Shown: one piece after another, positions 1 to 10,412 of the stretch
How positions within the stretch are numbered: position 1 is the stretch's first letter
Layout of the letters: the number at the start of each line of letters is the position of its first letter
DNA from: Rhodoferax sp.
GTDB taxonomy: Bacteria > Pseudomonadota > Gammaproteobacteria > Burkholderiales > Burkholderiaceae_C
Assembly (NCBI GenBank): GCA_031291305.1
Contig: JARLJH010000032.1
Span: 42,292 to 106,291, forward strand
Direction: 5' to 3'
Length of the DNA stretch: 64,000 nt
Program-made: the position numbers and the translations under genes
The notes under the pieces: model-generated
Told to the model about the DNA's origin: nothing
The model's input: the letters and a program-made list of their open reading frames with translations, nothing else
Database searches by the model: none

Positions 1-1
1 C

Positions 2-3000
2 ACAAGCAACGATGGTTTTAGCGGCAACTTTTTGAATTGGGCGTCCAGTTCGGCCATCGACATGCTGCGTCTGTCGTTGACCGGGGGGGATCGAGTCATT
101 GATGCCCCCAACCTCACCGTTTTGCAGCGCGCCGTCATTCCAGATGGCAACCCGATCAGCATGGGAAACAGCTCCAACTTCCCTTCCAAACAGCTCTACC
201 GGTCCGGCACGTCACGTGCAATTACCTCTGCAAATTTTGCATCCGCCTCCTACGCGTCTGGAGTGCCCTACTTTGGCGCCGTACCGACTGCAATGGCAAC
301 TGCTGCGGGCACCAATGATATTTATGTCGCCAACACGCTGAACCGCATTTACTTTGGTACTAGCAAATCCGGCAACAATTCGGGCGGCTTCGGCAGCTAC
401 ACCCTGGGCGTTGCTTCCGGTGGTTCACAAATAGGCCCTGTAACGAATAACCCGTTTGCCACAAGAACAACTGGGATAAGCAGTTTTGGTGGAACAAGTT
501 GCGCAAGCGAGGGAGGAACATGCAGTTTCACCGGGGAAAAAGAGGTACTTTATGGCTCTGGCAATTCGGGGGGCGGCTGGATAACTTTTCTGGCGAGCAA
601 CGGTGCAGGGTGCAACAACACCGTTACAGGAACCACTATTGACCCTGCTCTCGGTGTCAGTAAAGTATGTTACTACCGAAATTACAGTGGAACCAACACT
701 TGGACACCAACTACAACGCCCACCCTCAACAGTGATGGCTATTTTTTCGCGAGGGTACAGGTTTGCGATCGGGACGCCACAACTTACGCATTAAAAGACA
801 ATCGGTACTGGAACCTCTGCACGCAATATTCTGACGGTGCGGCAACTCCACATGCCGCCTTCAAGCCAACAGGCGTCATCCAAAAATACAGCGATCAACT
901 TCGACTGGCGGCCTTCGGTTACCTGATGGACCCAAATACTAGCCGCTACGGCGGTGTGCTGCGGGCACCCATGAAGTACGTGGGCGCAAAGACTTTTGAC
1001 ATCAATGGCGTGGATAACACACCGGCAGGAGGCAATTCATACGCGGAGTGGAATACGATAACCGGAGTTTTCAACACCAATCCGGACAACAACACGACAG
1101 TGCCAACCGCCGATGGCCGTGCGATGTATCTGAGCGGCGTTATCAACTACGTGAACCAATTTGGTCGCACAGGTGCGGTGGCCGGTAGATACAAAACGTA
1201 TGACCCCATTGGAGAGCTGCACTACCAAGCGGTGCGCTATCTGCAGGGACTGCAACCCTCATCTGCAGCCATCAGCAGCATTACTTCGGACATGTACGAC
1301 GGCTACCCGGTCTTCACGACATGGACAGACCCGTACGGAAACGGCCGGTCCAGCACCGCTGATTACTCTTGCTTAAAAAGTAACATTGTGGTGATTGGCG
1401 ACCAAAACACCTGGGATTACAACAACAGACTCCCCACTGCCAGCGCGGCCAACAATATCCCGGATATTGCTGGCTGGCAGACCGTGGCGGGAAAATTCGA
1501 AAGCAATACGTCCGGCACTTACTTGGATGGCGCTGGAACCTCACGAACGATCTCCAATCCGAACACGCCTAATTCTGCAGGCATGCAGAGCGCATCGGGC
1601 GATGTTTCTCTTGTAGGTTCCGCTTACTGGGCGCATACCCATGACATACGAGGCACAAGTTGGACCAACGCAAGCACAGCTTATTCAGCGGGCACAGCCT
1701 TGCAGCGCCCTGGTTTACGGGTCAAGACATTCATCTTTGATGTGAATGAATACGGTGGATCGAACGATGCGAGCACTCGTCGAACTAAAAATCAACTTTT
1801 TAGAGCGGCCAAATATGGGGGGTTTGAATCTGATCCGTCAAACACCGCTAAAAACCCATATAACACCTATGGCAACCCGTTCAAAAATGAGCAGACAACA
1901 CCCAACACAGATAACAATTACGTCTGGGCAGATACCGACACCAGAGCCAGTCGAGTTGGTGAGGCCAATACTTACTTCTTGCAAAGTGATGCGCGCGGTG
2001 TTCTGAGTGCATTCGACGACATTTTCGCCCGTGCCTCAACGGCGGCTCGAAGCATTGCAGGTGGTGCCATCCAGTCGAAGAACCTGACCCAAGCGGGTAG
2101 CACCATCTATCAAGGGACTTTTGACACTTCTGATTGGACTGGTGACCTGCTGGCAATTCCGGTCAGCGTTAGCGCCGGCAACGTGGTCAGCGTCGGCACC
2201 ACAAACACTTGGACGGCTGCAACGAAATTGGCCGCATTGGCTGCGCCAGCCACCTCCCGCAATATCATTGTTGGCAACTCAGGGGCAACCGCAAATCCTG
2301 TCGCAGTTGACTTCACATGGAGCACGATAGAAACGAGCTTGATAACTTCGCTGAACAAGGCCAGCCCCACCGCGACTGCCGACGGTCTAGGACAAGATCG
2401 GCTGAACTACTTGCGCGGTGACAGGAGTAAAGAGGGAAATGGCTTCAGAATTCGCAGCAAGTTGATGGGCGACGTGATCAATTCGGGGGTGGTCTACTCC
2501 GGCGTGCCATCAACTGCCATCAACGACTCTGGGTATTCGAGCTTTTACACGTCCAATAAAGACCGCACGCCTGCCGTGTTTGTGGGTGCCAATGACGGCA
2601 TGCTTCATGCCTTTAATGGCAACGACGGTGAAGAGTTGTTTGCTTACATTCCCAGCTGGCTCGGTCCCAGGCTTTCTGCCTTGACGAGTACGACCTACGC
2701 CAACAACCATCAGAGCTACCTTGACGGCACACCCACCGTGGCCGAAGCGCAAGTGGGCAGTAGCTGGAAGACGGTATTGGTTTCAGGTACCGGTGGCGGT
2801 GGCAAAGGGGTTTTTGCGCTTGACGTGACCAATCCAGCCACATTCACAGCATCGAATGTGATGTGGGAATTCACCAATGCAGACGATGCCGACCTTGGCA
2901 ACGTCACGGGGCGTCCGAAGATACTGAAAATGCGCACGGGTACCAACACTTACAAGTGGTTTGCTGTATTTGGTAGCGGGGTTAACAACTACGTCAGTCA

Positions 3001-4090
3001 AGATGGCATCTACAGCACAACGGGTAATCCAGCGCTTTTTATCTTGGACCTCAGCAAGTCGGCGGGAACCCCATGGACTTTAGGTACCAATTACTACAAG
3101 ATTTCACTCCCTGTCGACAGCACCGTGAGTACTACCATGCCGACTGGGCTGCTTAATTTCAGCGCGGCACTGGGTCTGGATAAGGCGGTCACCTATATTT
3201 TCATGGGTGATTTGCATGGCAACCTCTGGAAGCTGGACTTCACGGCGGCGGCAACGACGGCAAAATGGACGATCAGCGACTTATCCTATTTCAAGCAGGG
3301 GACCTCGGATCTTCCCATACCGATGTTCATTGCCAAAGATACCTCTGGTAACGTGCAACCCATCAGTGCGGCCCCCAACATCGTCTTTGGGCCGGTGTCC
3401 AACAGTTTTTACATTGTTTTCGGTACGGGCAAGTACCTTGAAATAGCCGACAAGTCAACAACGAACGCCCAGTCGGTTTACATGGTCTATGACAACGGTA
3501 CAACAGACCTTGACAGCACGGCAAGTACGGCGACCAGCGCCATCAGTGGCCGACTTCGCCTAAAACTGGGCACCGCGAATGCGTCGACTGGTGTCATTAC
3601 CGTGCCAGCATTTACGGTGGGCAGGGCAACTACCGACACAGATACTGACAATCCCCGCTCCGGGTGGGTGACGGACCTTCCCAGTTCGGGTGAGCGGCAG
3701 ATCAGCAACGGCACAATCTTTGGCGACAAGATTGTGTTTGGAAGTTTAATCCCAGCGACCTCATCAGCAACGGCCTGCTCTGCGTCTGGAGGTGGCGGCA
3801 ATCAGTACACAGTTGATATTTTGACTGGCAACGGCTCATCGGTTGGTTCATCTGTAGGCATTCTGGGTGAACCTTTGGTTGAAGACATATCCAGTGCCAC
3901 AAGCTATACCCCTAGCGACAGCACAGGGCGACGTACCAAGACCATCATCAGCCAAGTCTTCCAACAAGGCTCAAATGGTATTGCCGCAGGAAGCGGCAGT
4001 AGCACTAACACACTTACCAGAACTGTCATCGTTGGACGATTAACGTGGCGACAGATCAACAACTACCAAGACTTGAAGAACGCGCCATGA
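2..4090 (+). CDS. pilY1: Type IV pilus assembly/adhesin protein PilY1 (5' end outside window)
   Basis: This is the C-terminal ~1360 residues of a PilY1/PilC-type protein. The frame is open back to the first base, so the true start lies outside the window. PilY1 sits at the pilus tip or outer membrane and acts in pilus extension, adhesion and surface sensing. The recognisable part is the PilC beta-propeller at about nt 2560-3700, with [25 protein letters not shown] and a Gly-rich [14 protein letters not shown] stretch. Upstream, [16 protein letters not shown] is typical of the conserved N-terminal half. The tail (about nt 3500-4080) is rich in Ser, Thr and Gly, as in exported proteins. The stop overlaps the pilE start (ATGA), so the genes are translationally coupled. 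A G7 tract lies at nt 83-89. Family assignment is firm; whether it acts as adhesin or sensor is not decidable here. Confidence 0.93.
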   Translation, partial: TSNDGFSGNFLNWASSSAIDMLRLSLTGGDRVIDAPNLTVLQRAVIPDGNPISMGNSSNFPSKQLYRSGTSRAITSANFASASYASGVPYFGAVPTAMATAAGTNDIYVANTLNRIYFGTSKSGNNSGGFGSYTLGVASGGSQIGPVTNNPFATRTTGISSFGGTSCASEGGTCSFTGEKEVLYGSGNSGGGWITFLASNGAGCNNTVTGTTIDPALGVSKVCYYRNYSGTNTWTPTTTPTLNSDGYFFARVQVCDRDATTYALKDNRYWNLCTQYSDGAATPHAAFKPTGVIQKYSDQLRLAAFGYLMDPNTSRYGGVLRAPMKYVGAKTFDINGVDNTPAGGNSYAEWNTITGVFNTNPDNNTTVPTADGRAMYLSGVINYVNQFGRTGAVAGRYKTYDPIGELHYQAVRYLQGLQPSSAAISSITSDMYDGYPVFTTWTDPYGNGRSSTADYSCLKSNIVVIGDQNTWDYNNRLPTASAANNIPDIAGWQTVAGKFESNTSGTYLDGAGTSRTISNPNTPNSAGMQSASGDVSLVGSAYWAHTHDIRGTSWTNASTAYSAGTALQRPGLRVKTFIFDVNEYGGSNDASTRRTKNQLFRAAKYGGFESDPSNTAKNPYNTYGNPFKNEQTTPNTDNNYVWADTDTRASRVGEANTYFLQSDARGVLSAFDDIFARASTAARSIAGGAIQSKNLTQAGSTIYQGTFDTSDWTGDLLAIPVSVSAGNVVSVGTTNTWTAATKLAALAAPATSRNIIVGNSGATANPVAVDFTWSTIETSLITSLNKASPTATADGLGQDRLNYLRGDRSKEGNGFRIRSKLMGDVINSGVVYSGVPSTAINDSGYSSFYTSNKDRTPAVFVGANDGMLHAFNGNDGEELFAYIPSWLGPRLSALTSTTYANNHQSYLDGTPTVAEAQVGSSWKTVLVSGTGGGGKGVFALDVTNPATFTASNVMWEFTNADDADLGNVTGRPKILKMRTGTNTYKWFAVFGSGVNNYVSQDGIYSTTGNPALFILDLSKSAGTPWTLGTNYYKISLPVDSTVSTTMPTGLLNFSAALGLDKAVTYIFMGDLHGNLWKLDFTAAATTAKWTISDLSYFKQGTSDLPIPMFIAKDTSGNVQPISAAPNIVFGPVSNSFYIVFGTGKYLEIADKSTTNAQSVYMVYDNGTTDLDSTASTATSAISGRLRLKLGTANASTGVITVPAFTVGRATTDTDTDNPRSGWVTDLPSSGERQISNGTIFGDKIVFGSLIPATSSATACSASGGGGNQYTVDILTGNGSSVGSSVGILGEPLVEDISSATSYTPSDSTGRRTKTIISQVFQQGSNGIAAGSGSSTNTLTRTVIVGRLTWRQINNYQDLKNAP

Positions 4091-4590
4091 AGAAACATCT
4101 GCATCGTGGTTTTACGCTGATTGAACTCATGATTGTGGTGGCCATTGTTGGCATCCTTGCCGCAATTGCCTACCCTGCCTATACCAGTTCCATCCTGAAG
4201 GGCAGACGCGCGGAAGGAAGGGCTGCATTGGCAGACCTGCTTCAGCAGCAGGAGCGATATATGACCCAGAGAAACTGCTATTTGGGCTTCACTACCAGTT
4301 CAAGTGGTACAGCGACAGCCACTGCACCATCACCCTCGACCGCCTGCGGGGGGGTCACTGCATCAACCGTACCATTCAAAACTTGGTCAGGCGATAACTT
4401 AGCTAACTCTGCGTATCTTTTGTCAGCAGATACTTGTCCAGATGGTTCTGGCGGGACGCTATCGATTGCCGACTGTGTTCGCGTCATCGCAGCGCCTAGA
4501 CAATCTGACCCGCAAGCTGACACACTGCGGATGACTAGCTCAGGCGCCAAGGACTGCACAGGTACCAACCCAGACCTTTGCTGGAAATGA
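4087..4590 (+). CDS. pilE: Type IV minor pilin PilE
   Basis: This 167-residue prepilin has a short basic leader and the class III cleavage motif [19 protein letters not shown]. The Gly before Phe is the PilD cleavage site, the Glu at mature position 5 is present, and the hydrophobic helix inserts in the inner membrane. The body carries Cys pairs (RNCYLGF and CxxxxPDLCWK-like spacing near the end) as in PilE minor pilins. The ATG overlaps the pilY1 stop by 4 bp, which fixes the start; an upstream in-frame codon at 4045 would lie inside pilY1 and spoil the leader. The position directly after pilY1 is usual for a minor pilin of the priming complex. A G7 run lies inside the gene near nt 4348. Confidence 0.9.
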   Translation: MKKHLHRGFTLIELMIVVAIVGILAAIAYPAYTSSILKGRRAEGRAALADLLQQQERYMTQRNCYLGFTTSSSGTATATAPSPSTACGGVTASTVPFKTWSGDNLANSAYLLSADTCPDGSGGTLSIADCVRVIAAPRQSDPQADTLRMTSSGAKDCTGTNPDLCWK

Positions 4591-5153
4591 AAACACTTTC
4601 ATTACTGGAAAAGGGGTTCACACTCATTGAATTGTTGGTGACGGTTGCACTCGTGGTCATTTTGATGCTCGTTGCTGTGCCAAGCTTTACTACTTTTCAA
4701 CGAAATGCAGAGTTGACCTCATTCATCAATTCAATGGTCGCCGCCATCAATTCTGCAAGAGGGGAAGCGATGAAACGTGGGCGCTATGCAATGGTCGTCC
4801 CAGCAGACAACACCAACTGGAGTTCTGGTTGGAAAGCCTTTGTTGATATGGACCGTTCGCGGGACTATGACGCCACCCAAGACATTCTGGTGCTTTCCCG
4901 TGAAGCGCCTCCAAGCTATCTGTCCATCACGGCAAACGGGACTGCTAACGACTCCCCCCCCTACATCATGTTTGATGCATCTGGCTACGCAACCAGCAAA
5001 ACTTCCGGCTTCGGAAATTTGACCTTTAGCGTTACCAGAGACTCTGGTTTGCCCACCGAAGAAACAAGAAGAGCCGTCATTTCCGTCACCGGCCGAGTGA
5101 GAACGTGCAATCCTTCAACAGATTCAACGTGCACCAGTACAGCAACTCAGTAA
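4587..5153 (+). CDS. fimT: Pseudopilin/minor pilin of the FimT/GspH family
   Basis: This 188-residue protein has a prepilin leader ([19 protein letters not shown]) followed by the FimT/GspH pattern [31 protein letters not shown], where the alternating polar helix and SARGEAxKR are diagnostic. It is expected to be processed by PilD and to join the minor pilin tip complex. The start ATG overlaps the pilE stop (ATGA). The gene carries a C8 homopolymer at nt 4954-4961, the longest G/C run noticed in the window; the frame is intact here. The 25-bp gap to ribD shows no terminator, so read-through into the riboflavin genes is possible. Confidence 0.85.
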   Translation: MKTLSLLEKGFTLIELLVTVALVVILMLVAVPSFTTFQRNAELTSFINSMVAAINSARGEAMKRGRYAMVVPADNTNWSSGWKAFVDMDRSRDYDATQDILVLSREAPPSYLSITANGTANDSPPYIMFDASGYATSKTSGFGNLTFSVTRDSGLPTEETRRAVISVTGRVRTCNPSTDSTCTSTATQ

Positions 5154-5178
5154 ATACTATGCCGATGCGCCTAAGTTG

Positions 5179-6306
5179 ATGACCCCGATTGAAAGTGCCA
5201 CTGACTGGTTGAGACACGCGATGACTCTGGCTTGCCAGGCGATCTACCTCACCAATCCAAATCCACGAGTAGGCTGCGTCATCACCACCGCAGGCGGTAA
5301 TGTCGTCGGCCAGGGCCACACCCAACGCGCCGGAGGCCCGCACGCCGAAATCATGGCGCTGCGAGATGCCCAGGAAAAAGGCCATGCGGTCCAAGGTGCC
5401 ACCGCCTACGTCACCCTGGAGCCATGCGCACACCATGGCCGCACCGGCCCGTGTTGCGATGCGCTTATTGCCGCTGGCATCAAAAAGGTTGTCGCCACCA
5501 ACACCGACCCCAATCCTCTGGTAGCAGGCCAGGGCTTTGCGCGTATGCGGGCGGCAGGCATTGAGGTGTATGTGTTGCCGTCCGACGACCCGCTGGCCAT
5601 CCAGTCCCGCGAGCTCAACATCGGCTTTTTTAGCCGCATGGTCCGAAAAAGGCCCTGGGTGCGCATGAAGATCGCCGCTTCGCTGGACGGCAAAACGGCG
5701 CTGCCCAATGGCGTCAGCCAATGGATCACTTCACCCGAAGCGCGCGCGGACGGTCACGCCTGGCGCGCCCGCGCCTGCTCGGTGCTCACCGGCATGGGCA
5801 CGGTGCTCGCCGACAACCCGAGGTTGGACGTGCGGCTAGTGGAAACGCCGCGCCAGCCGTCTGTGGCCGTGGTTGACAGCCGTCTGGAGTTGCCGCTGAA
5901 TGCTAGCCTCTTCGTAGCTGGTCGCCCTTTATATATCTGGGCTACAGGCCAAAATGATCAACAACAATCAGCGCTTGAGGTAAAAGGTGCCAAAGTGTTC
6001 TACCGGTCAGACGCAGACGGCAAGGTGGATTTGGCGGCCATGCTGCAAGACATGGGCAAACTGGAGATCAATGAACTGCATGTGGAGGCGGGCCACCGGC
6101 TCAACGGCGCCATGATTCACGCGGGACTGGTGGACGAGTTTTTAATTTATCTGGCACCCAAGCTGCTGGGTCAAGGGCGCGACATGGCCAGTTTTGGGCC
6201 ATTGACTGAGCTGTCGCAAGCCGTACCGCTGGCATTTCAGTCCACGCAGATGATCGGCCCAGACCTGCGCGTGCTGGCCAGAGTACAGGGAAGCGACCAG
6301 TTTTAG
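5179..6306 (+). CDS. ribD: Bifunctional diaminohydroxyphosphoribosylaminopyrimidine deaminase / 5-amino-6-(5-phosphoribosylamino)uracil reductase
   Basis: RibD carries out the second and third steps of riboflavin synthesis. The N-terminal deaminase domain has the zinc site His55-Ala-Glu57 (GGPHAEIMAL) and Cys83/Cys92 (EPCAHHGRTGPCC). The reductase domain starts near residue 150 (RPWVRMKIAASLDGKTAL, then TGMGTVLADNPRL). Length 375 aa is normal. The ATG at 5179 follows an in-frame TTG; ATG is preferred. Residues about 245-261 are encoded by a copy of the interspersed AT-rich repeat (nt 5911-5960), in frame in a loop of the reductase domain, so this loop is probably not ancestral. It is the first gene of the rib operon. 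Confidence 0.95.
   Translation: MTPIESATDWLRHAMTLACQAIYLTNPNPRVGCVITTAGGNVVGQGHTQRAGGPHAEIMALRDAQEKGHAVQGATAYVTLEPCAHHGRTGPCCDALIAAGIKKVVATNTDPNPLVAGQGFARMRAAGIEVYVLPSDDPLAIQSRELNIGFFSRMVRKRPWVRMKIAASLDGKTALPNGVSQWITSPEARADGHAWRARACSVLTGMGTVLADNPRLDVRLVETPRQPSVAVVDSRLELPLNASLFVAGRPLYIWATGQNDQQQSALEVKGAKVFYRSDADGKVDLAAMLQDMGKLEINELHVEAGHRLNGAMIHAGLVDEFLIYLAPKLLGQGRDMASFGPLTELSQAVPLAFQSTQMIGPDLRVLARVQGSDQF
5911..5960 (+). repeat. Interspersed ~50-bp repeat, copy inside ribD
   Basis: Forward-orientation copy: GTAGCT, then CCCTTTATATAT, then GGGCTACAGGCCAAAAT. It matches the copies at 13083 and 31444 at the GTAGCT, CCCTTTAT, GGGCTA and GGCCA positions. It is read through in frame by ribD and is more AT-rich than the surrounding coding sequence. 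Confidence 0.75.
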
Positions 6307-6364
6307 TCAGGGTTTGAAGGCATGGTGCGCGGGCTTCGGCTCGTTTCCCTGCGAAAATACGGCG

Positions 6365-6997
6365 ATGTTTACAGGAATCATCACTGGCGTAGGCCAAATC
6401 ACCTCTGTTCAACCCTTGGGCGACTCCGCCAGTCACGGCAAGCGGCTCACCATTCAATGCCCACCGGCTTACCTTGACGACGTGGTACTGGGCGACAGCA
6501 TTGCGCTCAACGGTGCCTGCATGACGGTCACCTCGCTGGACGCTGCAGCGCATCAATACACGATTGATATTTCAGCCGAGTCGCTCGACAAAACTGCCGC
6601 TCTGGATGCTGTAGGCAAGGTCAACCTTGAAAAAGCCATGCGCGCCAATGACCGCCTTGGTGGCCACATGGTGTCTGGCCATGTGGATGGCGTAGGCGAG
6701 GTCAAGCGCTTTGAGCCTGTCAGTGAAAGCTGGTTGCTAGAAGTGCTGGCGCCACCGGCGTTGGCCAAATATCTGGCCTACAAGGGCTCAATCACGGTGA
6801 ATGGCGTCAGCCTCACCGTCAACAGCGTGCAAGATTTACCTACGGGTTGCCTGATCAGCATCAACCTGATTCCGCACACCATTGAAAATACAGCACTTGG
6901 TACGCTGAGCAGCGGCTCCAGGGTTAACCTGGAAATTGACCTGATCGCCCGTTATGTGGAACGCATGCTTAGCGCTACAACTCAGCCTTCAGCCTGA
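6365..6997 (+). CDS. ribE: Riboflavin synthase alpha subunit
   Basis: This 210-residue riboflavin synthase dismutates two 6,7-dimethyl-8-ribityllumazine molecules to riboflavin plus the pyrimidinedione. It begins with the family hallmark MFTGIITGVGQI and contains two lumazine-binding repeats, about residues 1-97 and 98-195; LNGACMTVT and VNGVSLTVN are the equivalent segments, and GGHMVSGHVDG links them. The start at MFTGII is chosen because nearly all family members begin there; an upstream in-frame codon at 6314 would add 17 unrelated residues. It lies 58 bp after ribD in the same operon. No FMN riboswitch fold is evident in the gap. Confidence 0.96.
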   Translation: MFTGIITGVGQITSVQPLGDSASHGKRLTIQCPPAYLDDVVLGDSIALNGACMTVTSLDAAAHQYTIDISAESLDKTAALDAVGKVNLEKAMRANDRLGGHMVSGHVDGVGEVKRFEPVSESWLLEVLAPPALAKYLAYKGSITVNGVSLTVNSVQDLPTGCLISINLIPHTIENTALGTLSSGSRVNLEIDLIARYVERMLSATTQPSA

Positions 6998-7048
6998 CTT
7001 TTCGTGTCGCGCGGCACGCCTACTTATTCCGAAAATTCACACCTCTAT

Positions 7049-8164
7049 ATGACAACTCCCCAACCTGTCGCCATCTCCCCCGTCGAAGACATCGTCGCAG
7101 ACATCAAGGCGGGCCGCATGGTGATCCTGGTCGATGAAGAAGACCGCGAGAACGAAGGCGACCTGATCATGGCGGCCGACCATGTCACCGCCGATGCTGT
7201 CAACTTTATGGCCCGTTTCGGCCGTGGCCTGATCTGCCTGACCTTGACCAAAGAGCGCTGCGAACGCCTGCAACTGCCACCCATGACGGCGCGCAATGGC
7301 GACAAAAAAGGCACGGCGTTCACGGTGTCGATTGAAGCCGCCGAAGGCGTCACCACCGGTATTTCTGCCGCAGACCGTGCCCGCACCGTGCAAGCTGCCG
7401 TGGCCCAAGACGCACAGCCTGCCGATTTGGTGCAGCCCGGCCACATCTTTCCGCTGCAAGCGGTGGAAGGCGGGGTGCTGATTCGCGCGGGCCACACCGA
7501 AGCCGGCTGCGACCTGGCAGCCATGGCGGGTTGCACCCCCGCTGCCATGATCTGCGAGATCATGAAAGACGACGGCACCATGGCGCGCTTGCCCGACCTG
7601 CAACTGTTTGCCGCCGAACACGGCCTGAAGATTGGCACCATTGCCGACATGATCCACCACCGCAGCCGGGTGGAGTCGCTGGTGGAGCACATCGGCCAAC
7701 GACCGCTCAACACCGCCTTTGGTGAATTCACCGCCCACGCCTTTAAAGATAAAACTGCCCATGGTGTGCACCTGGCGCTGGTGATGGGCAAATGGACTGC
7801 CGAAGAGGCCGTGCTGGCGCGTGTGCATGAGCCGCTGTCGGTGCTGGACGCCCTTGAGAAAGGCCGAGTGATGCACTCATGGAGTCTGGAAACTGCCCTG
7901 ACACGCGTGGCCTCTGAAGGCAAAGGCGTCGTGGTATTCCTGAACTGTGGCGAAAGCGGCGCGCAGCTGTTGGCACAGTTTGACGGTACGGCCAAGGCCA
8001 GTCACGGCCCCGAACGTGGTCGTCTGGACCTGCGCACTTACGGCGTGGGCGCCCAAATTTTGCGTGAATGCGGTGTGCACAAAATGAAACTGCTGGGCAC
8101 CCCCCGACGCATGCCCAGCATGACCGGCTATGGTCTTGAAATCGTCGGCTACGTCTCACCCTGA
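7049..8164 (+). CDS. ribBA: 3,4-dihydroxy-2-butanone 4-phosphate synthase with degenerate GTP cyclohydrolase II-like domain
   Basis: Residues about 1-205 are a complete RibB domain (VDEEDRENEGDLI metal/substrate loop, then GHTEAGCDLA), which makes the four-carbon precursor of lumazine from ribulose 5-phosphate. Residues about 210-371 are homologous to RibA (GEFTAHAF, YGVGAQILRECG, GYGLEIV) but lack the zinc-binding cysteines: where RibA has a Cys-rich SECLTGD segment this protein reads VHEPLSVLDALEKGRV. The C-terminal half is therefore probably not a GTP cyclohydrolase, and a separate RibA should exist elsewhere. Start ATG 7049 gives the canonical N-terminus; an upstream in-frame codon at 7004 is less likely. 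Confidence 0.93.
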   Translation: MTTPQPVAISPVEDIVADIKAGRMVILVDEEDRENEGDLIMAADHVTADAVNFMARFGRGLICLTLTKERCERLQLPPMTARNGDKKGTAFTVSIEAAEGVTTGISAADRARTVQAAVAQDAQPADLVQPGHIFPLQAVEGGVLIRAGHTEAGCDLAAMAGCTPAAMICEIMKDDGTMARLPDLQLFAAEHGLKIGTIADMIHHRSRVESLVEHIGQRPLNTAFGEFTAHAFKDKTAHGVHLALVMGKWTAEEAVLARVHEPLSVLDALEKGRVMHSWSLETALTRVASEGKGVVVFLNCGESGAQLLAQFDGTAKASHGPERGRLDLRTYGVGAQILRECGVHKMKLLGTPRRMPSMTGYGLEIVGYVSP

Positions 8165-8188
8165 CCCTAAAACACAAAGGCAAATACC

Positions 8189-8662
8189 ATGCTGATCGCC
8201 AACCAGGGTGTGCTTGACGCCACCGACACTCGCCTCAACGGTAAAAAGCTGACCATCGGCATCGTCCAGGCGCGTTTCAACGCCGACATTACCAACGCTC
8301 TGGCCGAGGCCTGCCGTGCAGAACTGCTGGCCTTGGGCGTGGCTGAAAAAAACATCACCTTGGTGCAAGTGCCCGGCGCGCTGGAAGTTCCCATCGCGCT
8401 GCTGGGGCTGGCCGAGCACCTGAAATACGATGCGCTGATTGCTCTGGGCTGCATCATCCGCGGTGAGACCTACCACTTTGAACTGGTCGCCAACGAATCT
8501 GGCGCTGGCGTGAGCCGGGTTGCACTGGACTACAAGCTGCCAATTGCCAACGCCATACTGACCGTCGAAAACATGGCACAAGCCATAGCCCGCCAAACCG
8601 ACAAAGGCCGTGACGCTGCGCGTGCGGCGGTTGAAATGGCTAACCTGCTGGAAGATATTTAA
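8189..8662 (+). CDS. ribH: 6,7-dimethyl-8-ribityllumazine synthase
   Basis: This 157-residue lumazine synthase condenses the RibD product (after dephosphorylation) with the RibB product. Motifs seen are IGIVQARFN (substrate loop), [11 protein letters not shown] (phosphate region), [14 protein letters not shown] (catalytic His) and a C-terminal helix with [18 protein letters not shown]. Length is standard. It lies 24 bp after ribBA and its TAA shares one base with the nusB ATG, so the two are coupled. Icosahedral assembly is usual for the family but cannot be read from sequence. Confidence 0.97.
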   Translation: MLIANQGVLDATDTRLNGKKLTIGIVQARFNADITNALAEACRAELLALGVAEKNITLVQVPGALEVPIALLGLAEHLKYDALIALGCIIRGETYHFELVANESGAGVSRVALDYKLPIANAILTVENMAQAIARQTDKGRDAARAAVEMANLLEDI

Positions 8663-9195
8663 TGAGTGAATCAAGCCATCCCAGTCCCTCCAAGCGCCCT
8701 CCCCGTCAACCACGCAAGGGTTTGACGAGCACAGGCGTGCGCAAGGCGGCCAGCAAGTCCGACCGTTCCCGCGCCCGTGAATTCGCCCTGCAAGGGCTCT
8801 ACCAGGTGCTGGTTGGCAAGAACCCCCTGGAAGACGTGGATGCCTTCACCCGCGACCTGGCCGGGTTTTCCAAAGCCGACGCGGTGCATTTTGATGCGCT
8901 GCTGCATGGCTGCGCCGATCAGGCGGCGGTTCTGGACGCGCAAATCCAACCCGTGCTGGATCGCCCGTTGAGCGAAATTTCGCCTGTCGAGCACGCCTGC
9001 ATGTGGATCGGTGTGTATGAATTTGCCCACTGCCCGGACGTGCCGTGGCGTGTGGCACTCAATGAATGCATCGAATTGGCGAAGGAGTTTGGCGGCACCG
9101 ATGGTCACAAGTATGTGAATGGTGTGCTCAACGCCTTGGCACGCCAGCTGCGCGAGGCCGAAGTCAACGCTGACCGCAGTTCCGGTCGCGCCTGA
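8662..9195 (+). CDS. nusB: Transcription antitermination protein NusB
   Basis: NusB (177 aa) binds boxA RNA with S10/NusE in rRNA antitermination complexes. After a basic, probably disordered 30-residue N-terminus the protein has [17 protein letters not shown], then [16 protein letters not shown] and the C-terminal [18 protein letters not shown] signature. A ribH-nusB pair is common in Proteobacteria. The start overlaps the ribH stop by one base. There is only a short gap to the aminotransferase gene, so the operon may continue. Confidence 0.96.
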   Translation: MSESSHPSPSKRPPRQPRKGLTSTGVRKAASKSDRSRAREFALQGLYQVLVGKNPLEDVDAFTRDLAGFSKADAVHFDALLHGCADQAAVLDAQIQPVLDRPLSEISPVEHACMWIGVYEFAHCPDVPWRVALNECIELAKEFGGTDGHKYVNGVLNALARQLREAEVNADRSSGRA

Positions 9196-9218
9196 ATCTG
9201 AATGCGCCCTTGAACTTG

Positions 9219-10412
9219 ATGTCCAGCATGCAGGTGTCCCAGCGCGCCCAGCGCATTGAACCGTTTTACGTGATGGAAGTCGCCAAGGCCGCGCAGGCCC
9301 TGGCCGCCAGCACAGCGAACTCTGACCAGCCAATGATCTTTTTGAACATGGGCGAACCCGATTTCACCGCGCCGCCCTTGGTGCAGGAAGCAGCCAGCCG
9401 CGCGGTCCGCAGCGGGTTTACCCAATATACCCAGGCGACCGGCCTGCCCGAACTGCGTGAACGCATCGGCCAGTGGTACGCACAGCGCTTTGGCGTGAAT
9501 GTGCCTGCGCGGCGCATTGTGATCACCGCCGGGGCATCGGCAGCTCTGCAACTAGCCTGCCTGGCGCTGGTCAACCCGGGTGACGAGGTGATGATGCCCG
9601 ACCCCAGCTACCCGTGCAACCGGCACTTTGTGTCAGCCGCCGACGGCACGGCGGTGCTAATCCCGACCACGGCGGCCGAGCGCTTTCAGCTCAGCGGCCA
9701 AAAGGTGGCCGCCGCCTGGGGCGACAAGACTCGTGGCGTCTTGCTGGCTTCACCCTCGAACCCCACCGGTACTTCTATATCGCTATCAGAAATGAAGCTA
9801 ATTCATGAAGTGGTACAAGGGCATGGAGGCATTTCCATCATTGATGAAATCTACCTGGGGCTGAGCCATGAGGCCGAGTTTGGCCAAACCGCCCTGGCGC
9901 TGGATGACCAAATCATCAGCATCAACAGCTTTTCCAAATACTTCAACATGACCGGCTGGCGGCTAGGCTGGCTGGTGGTGCCGGAGGACCTGGTGCCGGT
10001 GATTGAACGTTTGGCGCAAAACCTGTTCATCTGCCCCAGCACCATTGCACAACATGCGGCGCTGGCCTGCTTCGAGACCGAAAGCTTGGCCGAGTACGAG
10101 CGCCGCCGCGCCGAATTCAAAGCCCGGCGCGACTTTTTTCTGCCGACGCTCAACGCCATGGGACTGACCGTGCCGGTGATGGCCGACGGTGCCTTTTATG
10201 CCTGGGCTGACTGCACGGCAGCCTGTGAAAAGCTGGGCGTCACAGGCAGTTGGGACCTGGCTTTTGAGCTGATGAACCGCGCTCACGTGGCGGTAACACC
10301 TGGGCGCGACTTTGGCCACGCCGACACTGCCAAGTTCATCCGTTTCTCAACGGCCAGCTCAATGACGCAACTGCGCGAGGCAGCTAGCCGACTGAGCGCC
10401 TTGCTGGCATGA
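9219..10412 (+). CDS. Pyridoxal phosphate-dependent class I/II aminotransferase
   Basis: Fold-type I aminotransferase of about 397 aa. Seen are NMGEPDFTAPP near the N-terminus, ITAGASAALQ (PLP phosphate region), SPSNPTGT, IIDEIYLGL (PLP pyridine/hydroxyl contacts) and NSFSKYFNMTGWRLGW, where the Lys forms the Schiff base; RFSTASSM supplies the carboxylate-binding Arg. The substrate is not determinable; aspartate/alanine-type or a methionine-related role is possible. ATG 9219 and ATG 9228 are both plausible, and a TTG at 9210 is less so. Its stop overlaps the ybgC start (ATGATG). A stretch near nt 9775-9830 is more AT-rich than the rest but encodes conserved family sequence. Confidence 0.9.
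   Translation: MSSMQVSQRAQRIEPFYVMEVAKAAQALAASTANSDQPMIFLNMGEPDFTAPPLVQEAASRAVRSGFTQYTQATGLPELRERIGQWYAQRFGVNVPARRIVITAGASAALQLACLALVNPGDEVMMPDPSYPCNRHFVSAADGTAVLIPTTAAERFQLSGQKVAAAWGDKTRGVLLASPSNPTGTSISLSEMKLIHEVVQGHGGISIIDEIYLGLSHEAEFGQTALALDDQIISINSFSKYFNMTGWRLGWLVVPEDLVPVIERLAQNLFICPSTIAQHAALACFETESLAEYERRRAEFKARRDFFLPTLNAMGLTVPVMADGAFYAWADCTAACEKLGVTGSWDLAFELMNRAHVAVTPGRDFGHADTAKFIRFSTASSMTQLREAASRLSALLA

Noticed and set aside
6307-7048. Possible FMN riboswitch near the riboflavin genes.
   Set aside because: The gaps before ribE and ribBA are short and show no recognisable conserved FMN aptamer segments.
9770-9830. AT-rich stretch in the aminotransferase with AAGCTAATT and AAGGGC-GGAGGC spacing like the repeat family.
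   Set aside because: The encoded residues fit the normal family alignment without extra length; too degenerate to call.
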